Counted from the stretch's first letter, positions 26,007-38,553 are shown. The stretch: DNA of 64,000 nucleotides from DASVHS01 sp038244815 (GCA_038244815.1 JBBRTB010000012.1:67729-131728); one strand, 5' to 3'. The notes: generated by a model from the letters alone, not told the origin. Program-made: numbers and translations.

Positions 26007-28769
26007 TCAGAGGCCGGCAGAGTCGCGCGGCTTCCCGGCCCTGGCCTGCGCCAGCTTGTCTGTCAGCTCCGCGATCTCGAATGGCTTCTGCAGGAACTGC
26101 CAGTCCGCATTCATTGTGCTCTGTGACCGGGAACCGCCGATGTAACCCGACATCAGCACCACGTGCATCGATGGCCAGCGCCGGCTGAGCTGTTCGCCCA
26201 GATCGAATCCGGTCAGTCCCGGCAACGTCACGTCCGACAACAGGATATCCGGCGGCACGACCATCGGAGTGACGAGAGCCTCTTCGGCGCTGCCGGCAGC
26301 GATCACTTCGTAACCCATCATCCCCAGGAGCATGGTGAGCGCTTCGCGGACAGACTCCTCATCCTCGACCAGGAAGACACGACCGATCTCCGCGACCGCA
26401 GGGCTCGATTCGACCGTCTCTTGGGGAGCCCGCAGGGTCTCCCGCAGGACCGCGGGAATGAGAACCCGGAACCGGCTTCCTTGTCCGGGAGCGCTTTCCA
26501 CCTCGATGCGGCCGCCGTGATGCTTGACGATGCCGTACGCCACCGCAAGCCCGAGTCCCGTTCCCTTTCCGGTCTCTTTGGTGGTGAAGAACGGCTCGAA
26601 GATGCGCGCCTCGGTGGCCTCGTCCATGCCCTGACCGGTGTCCTCGACTTCCAGAAAGACGTCGCGCTGGATCCGGCCCGCCCGCAGCGTCAGCGTCCCT
26701 CCATCAGGCATGGCGTCTCGCGCGTTGATGGCAAGATTCAGGAGCACCTGCTGGATCTGACCGGCATCGCCTTCGATCGAAAGCGGCTCCGAAGAGATCT
26801 TGACCACGATCCTGATGTTCTCTGGCAGGAGGTGGTGAAGAAGACCGCTGGCCCGCTCGATGTGCTCGCGGATATCGAGATCGGTTTTCTCGAGCGGGTG
26901 CTGCCGCGAGAATTGAAGAAGTTGCTGGGTGAGTCCGGCGCCGCGCTTGATCTGTGTCTCCATCTCCGATCCCAGCTTTGCAATCTCCTGGTCGGTGGCT
27001 CGCAGGCGCGCGATGGTGGCCATCGACATCAGGGCCTGCAGAAGGTTGTTGAACTCGTGCGCCACTCCGGCCGCGAGCTGACCCACGGCTTCCATCTTCT
27101 GGGCCTGGCGAAGCTGCGCGGCCATGTGTTCGTATTCCGTTTCACTGTTCCGCCGCTCGGTGATGTCCTGACAAGTGCCGGAGGCCCGAATCGGTTGTCC
27201 CTGATCGTGCAGCACCTGCCAGCGTTCTTCCACGAACTTGATATGGCCGTCGGGCAGCAGCACGCGATGCTCGACCACGGACGCGGAATCCTCGGCGAGC
27301 GACCGGCGGAAGGCTTCATCGACGAAAAGGCGGTCGTCGGGATGGACCCGGTCGAGAAAGCGCTGATGAGTGGGGCGGAACGTGGACGAATCGGTTCCGA
27401 AGATGCGATGGGTTTCGTCCGACCAGATGACGTCCATGGTGGCGACATCAGTCTCCCAGCTCCCCATCTTCGCCACCCGTTGGGCGGCGTCGAGGCGGGA
27501 TCGCTTGATCTCCAGCCGCTCGGCCAGTTGCCGCTGCTCGCGCTCGCTCTCGCGCAGGGCCATCTCGATGCGCTTGCGCTCGGTGATGTCCGTGACGATT
27601 CCGATGATGCGGATGAGCGCTCCGGCCGTGTCGCGGACCTGGAACCCGCGGACGAAGACCCAGCGGATCTCGCCATCGGGCCGGGCGATGCGATATTCGA
27701 GCTCGATCGACCGGGCGTCGGCTCTGAGGCGCTCGAACTCGTGTTGTGCAAAATCCCGGTCCTCGGGCACCACGAAGGCGACCCACTGCTCGGGCTTGCC
27801 GGTGAGGGTTTCCCGGGTGCGCCCCCAGATCCGCTCGAAGCCCGGACTGAGGTAGTGCACTTCGCTCATATCGGGCGAGCGAATCCAGAAGACGTCGGTG
27901 ATGTTGTCCGCCAACTGCCGGAACTTCTCGTCGCTGTCGCGCAACGCACGCTCGGATCGCATGCGCTCCGTAATGTCGCGCGTCGAACCGACCACGACTT
28001 CGACGATGCCATCGCTCGCCTCGACCGGCGTGAAGATGTACTCGTAGAACCCCGTGTGCCCGCTCGGGCTCGTGTACGCGGTCTCGTCGCTGATACTTTT
28101 CCGGGTGGCAAAGGCCTGCTTCACCTGCTTTTCCAGCAGCCCGGCCAGCTCCGGGGGAAACCCAAGCTCCAGGAAGCTCTTGCCTATGGCTTGTTCGAGC
28201 GTGATTCCCCACAGGTCCAGCAGCGGCTGGTTGACAAACAGGAAGCGGCAGTCCCGGTCCAAGATGTAGGCGAAGTCGGTGGTCGAGGAGAGCAGCGTGC
28301 TCAGCATGCGCTCCCGTTGCTCGGTGGTGGCGGACAACGCGTCCAGCGACTCTTCCGCCTCCTTCCGATCGGTGATGTCCATGTGCATCACCACGGCTCC
28401 GCTGCGCCGATCTCCGGTTGACAGCGGAGTGACCGTGAACTGGAACCAGCGCATGTCACCGGGCAGGCCGCACGGGTATTCAAGCGAGTGGCTCTCGAGA
28501 TCGCCGGACAGAACGGCGCGAATCCCTCCCGCCGCTCGTTGCGCGTCCTCCGCGCCTTCACCGCGAACCCTGTCGCAGACCTCCAGGTAGTTGAGACCCG
28601 TGCCGAGGTTCTGATCGACGAGGGCATGCGATCGGGCAAACTGTTTCCAGGTCTCGTTCACGGAGACGATCGTGCCCTGGGCGTCGAGCAGGGCAATGTG
28701 CGCGGGAAGGGAGTCGAGGATCGCGGTGAGGCGATCGAGCCGCTCCTCGGTCTCGCTCAGCTTTGCCAT
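26007..28769 (-). CDS. Hybrid sensor histidine kinase with four PAS domains and a receiver
   Basis: 920 residues, no membrane segment, so probably cytosolic. Four PAS/PAC modules span ~10-550, each closing with a DITDR/DITER-type PAC end (MHMDITDRKEAE, STRDITERMRSE, IVTDITERKRIE, TCQDITERRNSE). The dimerisation helix carries the phospho-His in GVAHEFNNLLQALMSM (~575); the ATPase has NLAINARDAMPDGG, DTGQGMDEATEARIFEPFF and GTGLGLAVAYGIVKHHGG. The C-terminal receiver (VFLVEDEESVREAL) has its aspartate in ILLSDVTLPGLTGFDL. It senses an unknown cue. It converges on the cardiolipin synthase gene; no dedicated output regulator is adjacent. Confidence 0.93.
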   Translation of the reverse strand: MAKLSETEERLDRLTAILDSLPAHIALLDAQGTIVSVNETWKQFARSHALVDQNLGTGLNYLEVCDRVRGEGAEDAQRAAGGIRAVLSGDLESHSLEYPCGLPGDMRWFQFTVTPLSTGDRRSGAVVMHMDITDRKEAEESLDALSATTEQRERMLSTLLSSTTDFAYILDRDCRFLFVNQPLLDLWGITLEQAIGKSFLELGFPPELAGLLEKQVKQAFATRKSISDETAYTSPSGHTGFYEYIFTPVEASDGIVEVVVGSTRDITERMRSERALRDSDEKFRQLADNITDVFWIRSPDMSEVHYLSPGFERIWGRTRETLTGKPEQWVAFVVPEDRDFAQHEFERLRADARSIELEYRIARPDGEIRWVFVRGFQVRDTAGALIRIIGIVTDITERKRIEMALRESEREQRQLAERLEIKRSRLDAAQRVAKMGSWETDVATMDVIWSDETHRIFGTDSSTFRPTHQRFLDRVHPDDRLFVDEAFRRSLAEDSASVVEHRVLLPDGHIKFVEERWQVLHDQGQPIRASGTCQDITERRNSETEYEHMAAQLRQAQKMEAVGQLAAGVAHEFNNLLQALMSMATIARLRATDQEIAKLGSEMETQIKRGAGLTQQLLQFSRQHPLEKTDLDIREHIERASGLLHHLLPENIRIVVKISSEPLSIEGDAGQIQQVLLNLAINARDAMPDGGTLTLRAGRIQRDVFLEVEDTGQGMDEATEARIFEPFFTTKETGKGTGLGLAVAYGIVKHHGGRIEVESAPGQGSRFRVLIPAVLRETLRAPQETVESSPAVAEIGRVFLVEDEESVREALTMLLGMMGYEVIAAGSAEEALVTPMVVPPDILLSDVTLPGLTGFDLGEQLSRRWPSMHVVLMSGYIGGSRSQSTMNADWQFLQKPFEIAELTDKLAQARAGKPRDSAGL

Positions 28770-28882
28770 CAGCGAAGAGATCCGTCCGCTGAGCTCGTGA
28801 ACGTGGTGCCTTTGGTGTTCATGCTCTTATCGATTTCGGTGGCGCCGCGCATCGGCCGGCACGCGCGTCACGACCGCCATCG

Positions 28883-29515
28883 TCAGGTGGATGCGGGTTT
28901 CATGGCTCTGGCGATGAAATGGCTGTACGGAAAACGCAGGAAATCGGTGACTATCCGAGCATCGAGCTGCAAAAAATGCTCCTTCAGCAACCGCGAGTAT
29001 GCATCGGGAGATCTCACATTGCGGCCGCGGTCCATTGCGATGAACAGCCGCGCCACCTTCGATTGGTGATCGTGTACGGTCGGATCGCTGGAAACAAGCA
29101 CGCCGCCTACCCGAAGGTAGCGGTGCGCGGCAGCCACGAGGTGGCGAGCATTCTCATCATCGAGATGATGCAGGACACCCCTGGCCACTACAAAGTCGAA
29201 TGCATCCGGGTCGAGCGGTATTCCCTCGGCCACGCCTGCACAGAAGAAGCTGCCGCGATGGCCATACCGGCGGCGCGCGGCTTCGATGTAAGCGGCATTC
29301 GGATCAAAGCCCGCATAGTCGACCGACGAGGGCAGATCGTCGAGAAGTGAGCCGGTGCCACAGCCAGCATCGAGCAGCCGGGCGCCTGGAAACGGTCGCA
29401 GAAACTCTTCGACGAATCGCTTTCTCGCTGAGCGGGCGCCAAGCAGTCTCTGCAGGCGCTCGTAAGCCGCCGCCCGACCGAGAACGCTGTAGATTCCACC
29501 CGATCGCTGCATCAC
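28883..29515 (-). CDS. SAM-dependent class I methyltransferase
   Basis: 210 residues. Motif I ARLLDAGCGTGSLLDDLP (~45-62), motif II YAGFDPNAAYIEAARRRYG, the post-II FDFVVARGVLHHLDDENARH and motif VLRVGGVLVSSDP-like HRYLRVGGVLVSSDPTVHDH are all present. The C-terminus (FLRFPYSHFIARAMKP) is branch-specific. Acceptor unknown. Start GTG 29515 or ATG 29512; both overlap the stop of the upstream flavoprotein gene, so the two are coupled and the substrate might be linked to that reductase. Confidence 0.85.
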   Translation of the reverse strand: MMQRSGGIYSVLGRAAAYERLQRLLGARSARKRFVEEFLRPFPGARLLDAGCGTGSLLDDLPSSVDYAGFDPNAAYIEAARRRYGHRGSFFCAGVAEGIPLDPDAFDFVVARGVLHHLDDENARHLVAAAHRYLRVGGVLVSSDPTVHDHQSKVARLFIAMDRGRNVRSPDAYSRLLKEHFLQLDARIVTDFLRFPYSHFIARAMKPAST

Positions 29516-30531
29516 GAGGGAAAGGACTGCGATGGAGGGGTCCGCGCGCAGATGCCATGCGTGCTGCAGATCTGGCGCATGGCTGCCGCGGCACTGTTGA
29601 AAGCGAGAATGATCGAACCCCCTTTTTTGCCTGCCGTCAGATCGCCGGCCAGAAACAATCCCGGAACCGACGTCTCGAACGACCGGGTCAAGTACGGCCA
29701 GGGACCATCGAAGGCGATGCCGATCGACTTCAAAAAGTTCTCCGGTGTGGTTCCACCGAGCGCGTAGATCACGCGATCGGCCTGCAGCGACTCATCCCCG
29801 GGCAGCCGCACGCGAATCCTCTCTCCGTCCGGCTCCAGTCCCTCGATGTCGGATCCCAGCAGGATCGTCAGCTTCCCCATCTGCCGCAACGCCAGAACGC
29901 TGTCGCGGTTGATCGGATTGGGCCGGTTCAACTCCTCGCCGCGGTACGAGAGAACGACACGGTTGCCCTGCTGCACGAGAAACTGGCAATACTCAGTGGC
30001 GGTATCGCCGCCACCGACAACGACGACATCCTTGCCGCGGATCTCTTCGCTGGTGACGTCGAAATGAACCTTGTCCCTGAGGGCGCGCGGAATCGGATAC
30101 GAAGGTTGCTTCGGCCTGCCGATGATTCCGATGGCGATGACGAGGACGCGGGCGCGATAGGCGCCCAGAGACGACTCCACGCGCAGCGATCCATCCTTTT
30201 CACGGGCGATGCGGTAAACCTCTTCGCGGTAGTGCACGTCGACGCCGGAGTCGCGGATGGCCCGATCGAGATAGGTCAGCGTTTCCTCGCGCGTGAGGTC
30301 GGGAATGCAGAGGACTCCATCGCAGCGGGCCACGATGCCTTTGTAATTCGCCAGCACCGGTTTCGCCTGCGGGTAATACTTGCGGATGATCCACGAGTGA
30401 GCCTCCGCTTTCTCGAGGATGACGATCCGTTCCGCGGGCACACCCGCGGCCCGCGCTTCAGCGGCGAGAGCGATTCCGGCCGGCCCCGCGCCCACCACGA
30501 GAAGATCGAAGACCTGCGGCCCGTCAGCCAT
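29512..30531 (-). CDS. NAD(P)-binding flavoprotein, YpdA/thioredoxin reductase-like
   Basis: 339 residues from ATG 30531 (MADGPQVFDLLVVGAGPAGI). FAD-binding GAGPAGIALAAEARAAG, second dinucleotide motif DVVVVGGGDTATEYCQFLV (~155-175), and the FAD-contacting ETSVPGLFLAGDLTAGKKG near 300 are clear. The CxxC redox pair of true thioredoxin reductases is absent. The YpdA group reduces low-molecular-weight disulfides such as bacillithiol disulfide; the RKYYPQAKPVLANYKG block is typical of it. Whether this organism makes bacillithiol is not shown here. Last codons overlap the methyltransferase start. Confidence 0.85.
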   Translation of the reverse strand: MADGPQVFDLLVVGAGPAGIALAAEARAAGVPAERIVILEKAEAHSWIIRKYYPQAKPVLANYKGIVARCDGVLCIPDLTREETLTYLDRAIRDSGVDVHYREEVYRIAREKDGSLRVESSLGAYRARVLVIAIGIIGRPKQPSYPIPRALRDKVHFDVTSEEIRGKDVVVVGGGDTATEYCQFLVQQGNRVVLSYRGEELNRPNPINRDSVLALRQMGKLTILLGSDIEGLEPDGERIRVRLPGDESLQADRVIYALGGTTPENFLKSIGIAFDGPWPYLTRSFETSVPGLFLAGDLTAGKKGGSIILAFNSAAAAMRQICSTHGICARTPPSQSFPS

Positions 30532-30641
30532 AGCCCTTTCTCGCGTACAGATCCATGGTGTCACAGGCTCCGCGCTGAGAGTGTACTGCGATCGAACGCG
30601 GCATCAGCGTTCCGGGATGGCCGGTCCATCCTCGAACCGAC

Positions 30642-32648
30642 TCAGGCCGGCGCGGGCAGCGCGATTCGCGCCACCTGATCGACGAGCTCGAAGGGATCGA
30701 TGGGCTTGGAGAGATAGGCATCGAAGCGCCCATGCTCCTCGACCGCCGCGGGAAATGCGGACAGCGCCACGACCTTGATCCCAGTCCCGGAGGCGCGCTC
30801 CCGCAGCGCCCGCGTGAAGGCGTAGCCGTCGAACTCCGGCATGGCGATGTCCGTGATGACGAGATCCGGTTTGTGCTCCTCGATGGCCTCGAGCGCGGGT
30901 TTCCCGGAGTCGAACGCGCGAAGGCTGGCGCCCGCGCCGCTGAGAACCGCGGAGACCATCTTGCGCGATTGCTCGTCGTCATCGACCAGGACGATGTCCA
31001 GCCCCCGCAGCCGGCTTCCATGCCTGAAAGCGTCGCCGAATCCCGCCTTCACCGCGTCCGCGTCCGTGCCGGCGGCGAGGACCGGCAGGGTCACCGTGAA
31101 CGTGGCGCCTTTGCCGCGCCCTTCACTGAACGCGGTCACCGTTCCGCCGTGGGCCTCCACGATGTAGCGCACGATCGATAGGCCCAGACCGAGTCCGCCG
31201 TGCGTGCGCGTCTGCGGTGTTTCGGCCTGCCGGAACGGCTCGAACACGTGCCGGAGAAACTCCGGATCGATCCCTTCGCCGCTATCGGTGACGGAGATCT
31301 GCAGTTGCAAGGGGCCCCGCTGGGCACTGACCCGAACCGATCCGTTGAGCTGAGTGAACTTCACACCGTTGGCGATGAGATTCCAGAGCACCTGCTGGAG
31401 CCGCACCGGATCGGCCACGATCGTTCCGAGATCCGGCGCCAGCTCCGTGGCCAGCGTAATCTGCTTCGCATCGGCGGTCGCGCGCACCGCCTCGACGGCA
31501 TTCATGATCACGTGCGACACTTCCGCGGTCTCGGGCGACAGCCGCAGCTTTCCGGAAACGACCCGCGAGACATCGAGGATGTCGTCGATGAGCCGTGCCT
31601 GAAGTTGCGCACCTCCGGAGATGGCGCTGACGGCCTCGACGAACATCGGATCGCTGGGCAACATCGTCGGCAGGAGACGCGACCATCCCAGAATCGCCGT
31701 CATGGGCGTCCGCAGTTCGTGCGAGAGCGTCATCAGGAATTCGTCCTTGGCCCGGTTCGCTTCCTGTGCCGCCTGGTATGACGCCTCGGCGATCCGCCTC
31801 GCTTCCTCCGCGTGCATCCGCGCCTCGCGTTGCGCGAGCAGCGATCGCTGCGTCTCCTCTGCCTCTTTGCGGTCGGTGATGTCGCGCGTCACCTTGCCGA
31901 AACCGCGCAACCTGCCACGCTCGTCGTGCACGGCCGTGATGACCACGTTCGCCCAGAAACGGCTGCCGTCCTTGCGAATGCGCCACCCCTCGTCTTCGAC
32001 GCTGCCGCGCTCCCTGGCGATCTCCAGTTCGCGTGCCGGCTTGCCGTTGCGGATGTCTTCTTCGCTGTAGAACGTCGAGAAGTGACGGCCGATGATCTCC
32101 TGGGGCGTGTAACCCTTGATCTTCTGCGCGCCCGTGTTCCACGTCGCCACATTGCCCTCGGGGTCGAGCATGAAAATGGCGTAGTCCCGAACCGAGGAGA
32201 CCAGGAGCTGGAAGATCTCGGCGCTCTGCCGCAGCGTCTCCGTCGCGTCGCGCCACCCGGTCATGTCGCGGGTGACTTTCGCAAAGCCGCGGACAGTGCC
32301 GTCGTTGTTGCGGAGAACGCTGATCACCGTGTTGGCCCAGAAGGGGGAGCCGTCCTTGCGGATCCGCCATCCCTCGTCCTCGACGCGATCGTCACGTGCG
32401 GCGACCTCGAGCTCCTGCTGCGGCTTCCGATTTGCCAGATCGTCCGGCCCGTAGAACAGCGTGAACTTCCGGCCGACGACCTCCTCCTCGGTGTAGCCCA
32501 TGATTCGCCGCGCGCCGGTGTTCCATGTACGGATTTCCCCGTCCGGACCGAGCAGAAAGATGGCGTAGTCCAGCACCGCGTCGACCAGCAACGCGAACTC
32601 TTCGGCCCGCGAGATCGAGCGCTGCGGATGACCTTCGTGATCAGCCAT
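30642..32648 (-). CDS. Hybrid histidine kinase with two PAS domains and a receiver
   Basis: 668 residues from ATG 32648. Two very similar PAS/PAC modules (DYAIFLLGPDGEIRTWNTGA and DYAIFMLDPEGNVATWNTGA), each with the VEDEGWRIRKDGS block, fill ~15-280. A coiled linker leads to the phospho-His site MTLSHELRTPMTAILGWSRL (~330), the ATPase (LIANGVKFTQ, DSGEGIDPEFLRHVFEPF, GGLGLGLSIVRYIVEAHGG) and a receiver with LVDDDEQSRK and acceptor ITDIAMPEFDGYAF. No membrane helices. The WNTGA-type PAS family often binds haem or flavin in other proteins; not proven here. A conserved lysine (YLSKPID) completes the receiver. Confidence 0.93.
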   Translation of the reverse strand: MADHEGHPQRSISRAEEFALLVDAVLDYAIFLLGPDGEIRTWNTGARRIMGYTEEEVVGRKFTLFYGPDDLANRKPQQELEVAARDDRVEDEGWRIRKDGSPFWANTVISVLRNNDGTVRGFAKVTRDMTGWRDATETLRQSAEIFQLLVSSVRDYAIFMLDPEGNVATWNTGAQKIKGYTPQEIIGRHFSTFYSEEDIRNGKPARELEIARERGSVEDEGWRIRKDGSRFWANVVITAVHDERGRLRGFGKVTRDITDRKEAEETQRSLLAQREARMHAEEARRIAEASYQAAQEANRAKDEFLMTLSHELRTPMTAILGWSRLLPTMLPSDPMFVEAVSAISGGAQLQARLIDDILDVSRVVSGKLRLSPETAEVSHVIMNAVEAVRATADAKQITLATELAPDLGTIVADPVRLQQVLWNLIANGVKFTQLNGSVRVSAQRGPLQLQISVTDSGEGIDPEFLRHVFEPFRQAETPQTRTHGGLGLGLSIVRYIVEAHGGTVTAFSEGRGKGATFTVTLPVLAAGTDADAVKAGFGDAFRHGSRLRGLDIVLVDDDEQSRKMVSAVLSGAGASLRAFDSGKPALEAIEEHKPDLVITDIAMPEFDGYAFTRALRERASGTGIKVVALSAFPAAVEEHGRFDAYLSKPIDPFELVDQVARIALPAPA

Positions 32649-32699
32649 AGGACGATGATAGCGCCGGCCCGCGGTGTCGGCGCGAGCCGGCCAGACCAC

Positions 32700-33119
32700 T
32701 CAGTGCGCGAGGAGCTCCTGTGGAACGTGGCCGCCGTTCGCGGCGAGCTTCTTCATGACCTCTTTGTGAAGCCAGATATTCATCGTGGCCGAATCGTTCG
32801 TGTCGCCCGTGTAGTGAAGATCGGCCGCAAGCGCTTTGCGCGCGGTCATGCTGCTGTCCATCCCCACGAGCTTCATCAGGTCGACGATGGAGTGCTTCCA
32901 GTCGAGCTTCTCGCTTTTCGCCGCCGCGAGCTTGTCGAGCGTCGCGGCGACGTCGACCGGAGCGGCCGTGGCCGTGGCGCCGCCGGGCGGCACACCCTGC
33001 CGCGCTGCCGCGGACACGCGTGACTCCGGCGAGACACCCGGCCGTGCCGCATCCGGCGGAGCGACCGCGTCCGCGCTGGAGCGGAAGATTTTCTGCATCA
33101 GATCGTTGAACATTCCCAT
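32700..33119 (-). CDS. DUF3597 domain protein
   Basis: 139 residues from ATG 33119, with GGAG 6 nt upstream. The N-terminal MGMFNDLMQKIFRSSADAV is followed by an Ala/Pro/Gly-rich linker (~18-65) and the compact C-terminal DUF3597 fold: VDVAATLDKLAAAKSEKLDW, HSIVDLMKLVGMDSSMTARK, MNIWLHKEVMKKLAANGGHV. The domain resembles LysM-like folds in structure; its role is unknown. It sits between a hybrid kinase and a BrkB-like gene on the same strand. Confidence 0.85.
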   Translation of the reverse strand: MGMFNDLMQKIFRSSADAVAPPDAARPGVSPESRVSAAARQGVPPGGATATAAPVDVAATLDKLAAAKSEKLDWKHSIVDLMKLVGMDSSMTARKALAADLHYTGDTNDSATMNIWLHKEVMKKLAANGGHVPQELLAH

Positions 33120-33255
33120 ATTCGTCTCCTGCAGCATCTCTGCTGCGGCTGTAGAACGACACGGCCCACGATCGATCGTGCAGCACATCCTCTGCCACTG
33201 ATCTCGAGCCGACTCATGACGCCTCGCCGCAAGATCCGGTCCACCCCCACCCCGA

Positions 33256-34092
33256 TCACTTCCGCTCCTGTGCGTAGACGTGTGTGAACTCCAGTCCGAA
33301 GAAAAAGATCTCCGCGGACCAGTACGCCCACAGCAGCACCACCACGATCGACGCGCCGGCGCCGAACGCCGATCCCACCGCCGCTTTCCCGAGGTAGATC
33401 CCCAGCGCGAACTTCCCGATGACGAAGAGGATGGCCGTCACCAGCGCGCCGCGTCGCACGGCGCGCCATTCGACGCGCGGTTGGACGAGGTAGCGGAACA
33501 CACCCGCGAAGAGCGCCGTCAGGACGAACGTCGAGACGACGAGTTGCACCGCGTGCCACAACCATTCGCCGCCCACGAGGCGGGCCGCCGCGTACCGCCC
33601 GGTCACCGCGATCGCACCGTCGGCGATGACCGAAAGCATCACCACCAGAACCGCGGCGAAGACGAAGACCATCGATGCCAGCCTCTTCTCCAATGACCGG
33701 GGCTTGCCAGCGTCATCCGCACCTTCGTGCCAGATGGTGCGGATGGCCTCGTCGATCTGCCGGTACACCCCGGTGACGCCGAAGTAGAGCGTGATGAGGC
33801 CGAAGATCGTGGCCAGCCATCCCGGTCTGCGCGCGGCGGCGTCCTTGATCATCGCCGCAATGGCCACACCGGCGGCGGATCCGACGCTGCTGACGATGCG
33901 GTTCAGAATCTCGCGCTCAGCCTGCTGTCTGCCGATGAATGCTCCGGCAACGGCAATGGCAAAGAGGAGGATCGGGGCGATCGAAAACAGCAGGTAAAAG
34001 GCCAGCGCCGCTCCAAAACGGGACGGATCGTGGCGTCTGAACGCTCCCAGCGAGAGACGGATCGCCGTCACCAGTCGTGGTCGTTTCGACAT
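33256..34092 (-). CDS. YihY/BrkB family membrane protein
   Basis: 278 residues from ATG 34092. Six membrane segments fit the family: ~25-48 (GAALAFYLLFSIAPILLFAI), ~88-105, ~133-153 (FVFAAVLVVMLSVIADGA), ~175-195, ~208-228 and ~240-262 (GASIVVVLLWAYWSAEIFFF). Hallmarks are FYLLFSIAP, TLYFGVTGVYRQIDEAIRTIW and SAEIFFFGLEFTHVYA. Formerly linked to RNase BN by mistake and to serum resistance in Bordetella; molecular function unsettled. The same frame stays open far upstream across the antisense of the next gene, but that part is a shadow. Confidence 0.9.
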   Translation of the reverse strand: MSKRPRLVTAIRLSLGAFRRHDPSRFGAALAFYLLFSIAPILLFAIAVAGAFIGRQQAEREILNRIVSSVGSAAGVAIAAMIKDAAARRPGWLATIFGLITLYFGVTGVYRQIDEAIRTIWHEGADDAGKPRSLEKRLASMVFVFAAVLVVMLSVIADGAIAVTGRYAAARLVGGEWLWHAVQLVVSTFVLTALFAGVFRYLVQPRVEWRAVRRGALVTAILFVIGKFALGIYLGKAAVGSAFGAGASIVVVLLWAYWSAEIFFFGLEFTHVYAQERK

Positions 34093-34236
34093 CGGGCACC
34101 ACGATACGCCGCGAAACGCGGAACACGGCTCATAACATGCATTGATTGAGGCAGTAACTCGTTCGTCGATATACCGACTCACTTTATCGACTGCCCGCGC
34201 CTTGCGATCGCGACCGGTTGAATCAGGAGACGATCC

Positions 34237-36683
<2,447 letters not shown>

Positions 36684-36687
<4 letters not shown>

Positions 36688-37070
36688 CCACGATCCTCAT
36701 CGTCGAAGACAACGAGATGAACCGTGACATGTTGTCGCGCCGTCTGCACCGCAATGGATTCCAGATCCTGATCGCCGTGGACGGAGCAATGGGCGTGGCC
36801 GTGGCGGGCGAGAAGAGGCCGGATCTCATCCTCATGGACATGAGCCTGCCCATCATGGATGGCTGGGAGGCCACGCGCAGGCTGAAGGCCGACGACGTTC
36901 TCAGGCACATACCCATCATCGCCCTGACCGCCCATGCCATGGCCAACGACCGCGACAAGGCACTGGAAGCGGGCTGCGATGAATACGACACGAAACCGAT
37001 CGAGCTGCCCCGGCTGCTCGAAAAGATCGAGGCGCTCCTGCTGGCGCGGATTGCGGAGCCGCCGCGATGA
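36684..37070 (+). CDS. Single-domain response regulator (CheY/DivK-like)
   Basis: 128 residues, one receiver domain with no output: acidic pocket ILIVEDNEMNRDML, phospho-acceptor LILMDMSLPIMDGWEA (Asp ~53), switch Thr in IIALTAHAM and the lysine in EYDTKPIELP. The VEDNEMNRDMLSRRL start is of the DivK/phosphorelay type. It overlaps the genes on both sides by four bases (ATGA), placing it between two kinases in one relay. Confidence 0.93.
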
Positions 37071-38473
37071 GCAGCGTCCCCTCGCAGCTCCTCCACGACC
37101 TGCGCAGTCCTCTCAATCAGATCATCGGCTACTCGGAGATCCTCACCGAGGAGGTGGAAGGTCCGGGGAGCGAAGGATTCGTCACCGATCTCCAGAAGAT
37201 CCGAAGCGCAGGCCTCTCGATGCTGGCCATCATCGAGCAGAACTTCACTCCCCATGACGGGAGCGCCGCTGTCTCATTCGAAGAACCGGACGGCGACATC
37301 ACGGTCACCGGAAGCGTCGAGCAACCGGTCGCTCTCGAGCCCGGCCTGCTCCTCGTCGTGGACGACGATGCCGACAACCGTGACGTGCTCTCCCGCCGGC
37401 TGACGCGCCAGGGGCACAACGTCAGGACCGCCAGCAGCGGCGCGGAGGCTCTTCGCGCGATGCGCGCGTCCCCGTTCGACCTCGTTCTGCTCGACATCAT
37501 GATGCCCGACATGGACGGCTACGAAGTCCTCGGCCGCATCAAGACCGACAGGCAGCTGGCCCACGTCCCGGTCATCATGATCTCCGCGCTCAGTGAAGTG
37601 CAGTCGGTCGTGCGCTGCATCGAAGCCGGCGCGGACGACTACCTCTCCAAGCCGTTCAACCCCACGCTGCTGAAAGCGCGCATCGGAGCGTCCCTGGAAC
37701 GCAAGCGTTCCCGCGATCGCGAGTCATTGATGTTCGAAGAGCTGCAGACGAACTACGACCGGCTGCAGGAGCTCGAGAAACGCCGCGACGACATGCGCAA
37801 CATGATCGTCCACGATCTCCGCACGCCGCTGACCTCGGTCCTCGCCGGTGTGGCCATGCTCGAGAAGCACGGCGAATTGAACGACACGCAGCGCGACATG
37901 ATGAGCATCGCCGTCCGCAATGGTCAGAAACTCGTCGGAATGATCAACGACCTGCTCGACGTCGAGAAGATAGAGTCAGGCGCGGCGCAACTGCACTTCG
38001 AGAAGCTGTCGCCCGCCGCGCTCGTGGCCAACGCTCTCGAGCAGACCGCCTGGCTCGCCGAAGACGAGAAGACCTCACTCGTGAGCGAGATCGCGCCCGG
38101 ACTGGCCGATTTCACCGGCGATCAGAACAAGGTCAGCCGCACGCTGGTCAACCTCGTCGCCAACGCCATCAAGTTCACCCGTGCCGGTACGGTCACGATT
38201 GCCGTGTCCGCCGGCGACACCGGGGACATCCGTTTCGCCGTCCGCGACACCGGTGAAGGCATCCCGGCCGAGGCGCTGGGGCGGATCTTCGAGAAGTTCG
38301 GCCAACTCGACTCCCGCCGCGCCGGTACCGGCCTCGGCCTGGCATTCTGCAGGCTGGTGGTCGAGGCCCACGGCGGAACCATCACGGTCGAGAGCACCCC
38401 CGGAATCGGGAGCACGTTCGCCTTCACGATTCCAGTTTCGCACGGTCCGGCGCCCCGAGCGCACACGGCCTGA
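37067..38473 (+). CDS. Receiver-histidine kinase with an extra N-terminal HisKA-like stub
   Basis: 468 residues. The first ~60 residues look like a kinase dimerisation helix pair on its own (LLHDLRSPLNQIIGYSEIL, with a His) without an ATPase domain behind it. A receiver follows (~98-215: LLVVDDDADNRDVL, acceptor LVLLDIMMPDMDGYEVL, ADDYLSKPF). Then a complete kinase core: phospho-His IVHDLRTPLTSVLAGVAML (~245), NLVANAIKFTR, DTGEGIPAEALGRIFEKFG, GTGLGLAFCRLVVEAHGG. The stub may be a phosphotransfer or docking site for the coupled receiver gene just upstream (4-bp overlap). No membrane segments. Confidence 0.92.
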   Translation: MSSVPSQLLHDLRSPLNQIIGYSEILTEEVEGPGSEGFVTDLQKIRSAGLSMLAIIEQNFTPHDGSAAVSFEEPDGDITVTGSVEQPVALEPGLLLVVDDDADNRDVLSRRLTRQGHNVRTASSGAEALRAMRASPFDLVLLDIMMPDMDGYEVLGRIKTDRQLAHVPVIMISALSEVQSVVRCIEAGADDYLSKPFNPTLLKARIGASLERKRSRDRESLMFEELQTNYDRLQELEKRRDDMRNMIVHDLRTPLTSVLAGVAMLEKHGELNDTQRDMMSIAVRNGQKLVGMINDLLDVEKIESGAAQLHFEKLSPAALVANALEQTAWLAEDEKTSLVSEIAPGLADFTGDQNKVSRTLVNLVANAIKFTRAGTVTIAVSAGDTGDIRFAVRDTGEGIPAEALGRIFEKFGQLDSRRAGTGLGLAFCRLVVEAHGGTITVESTPGIGSTFAFTIPVSHGPAPRAHTA

Positions 38474-38553
38474 CGTCACACGCCACCATCGTCGGTGACC
38501 GCGGTACTCCCCTGTCCGGATCACACCATCTATTAATGGATGGGAGGCGTCGC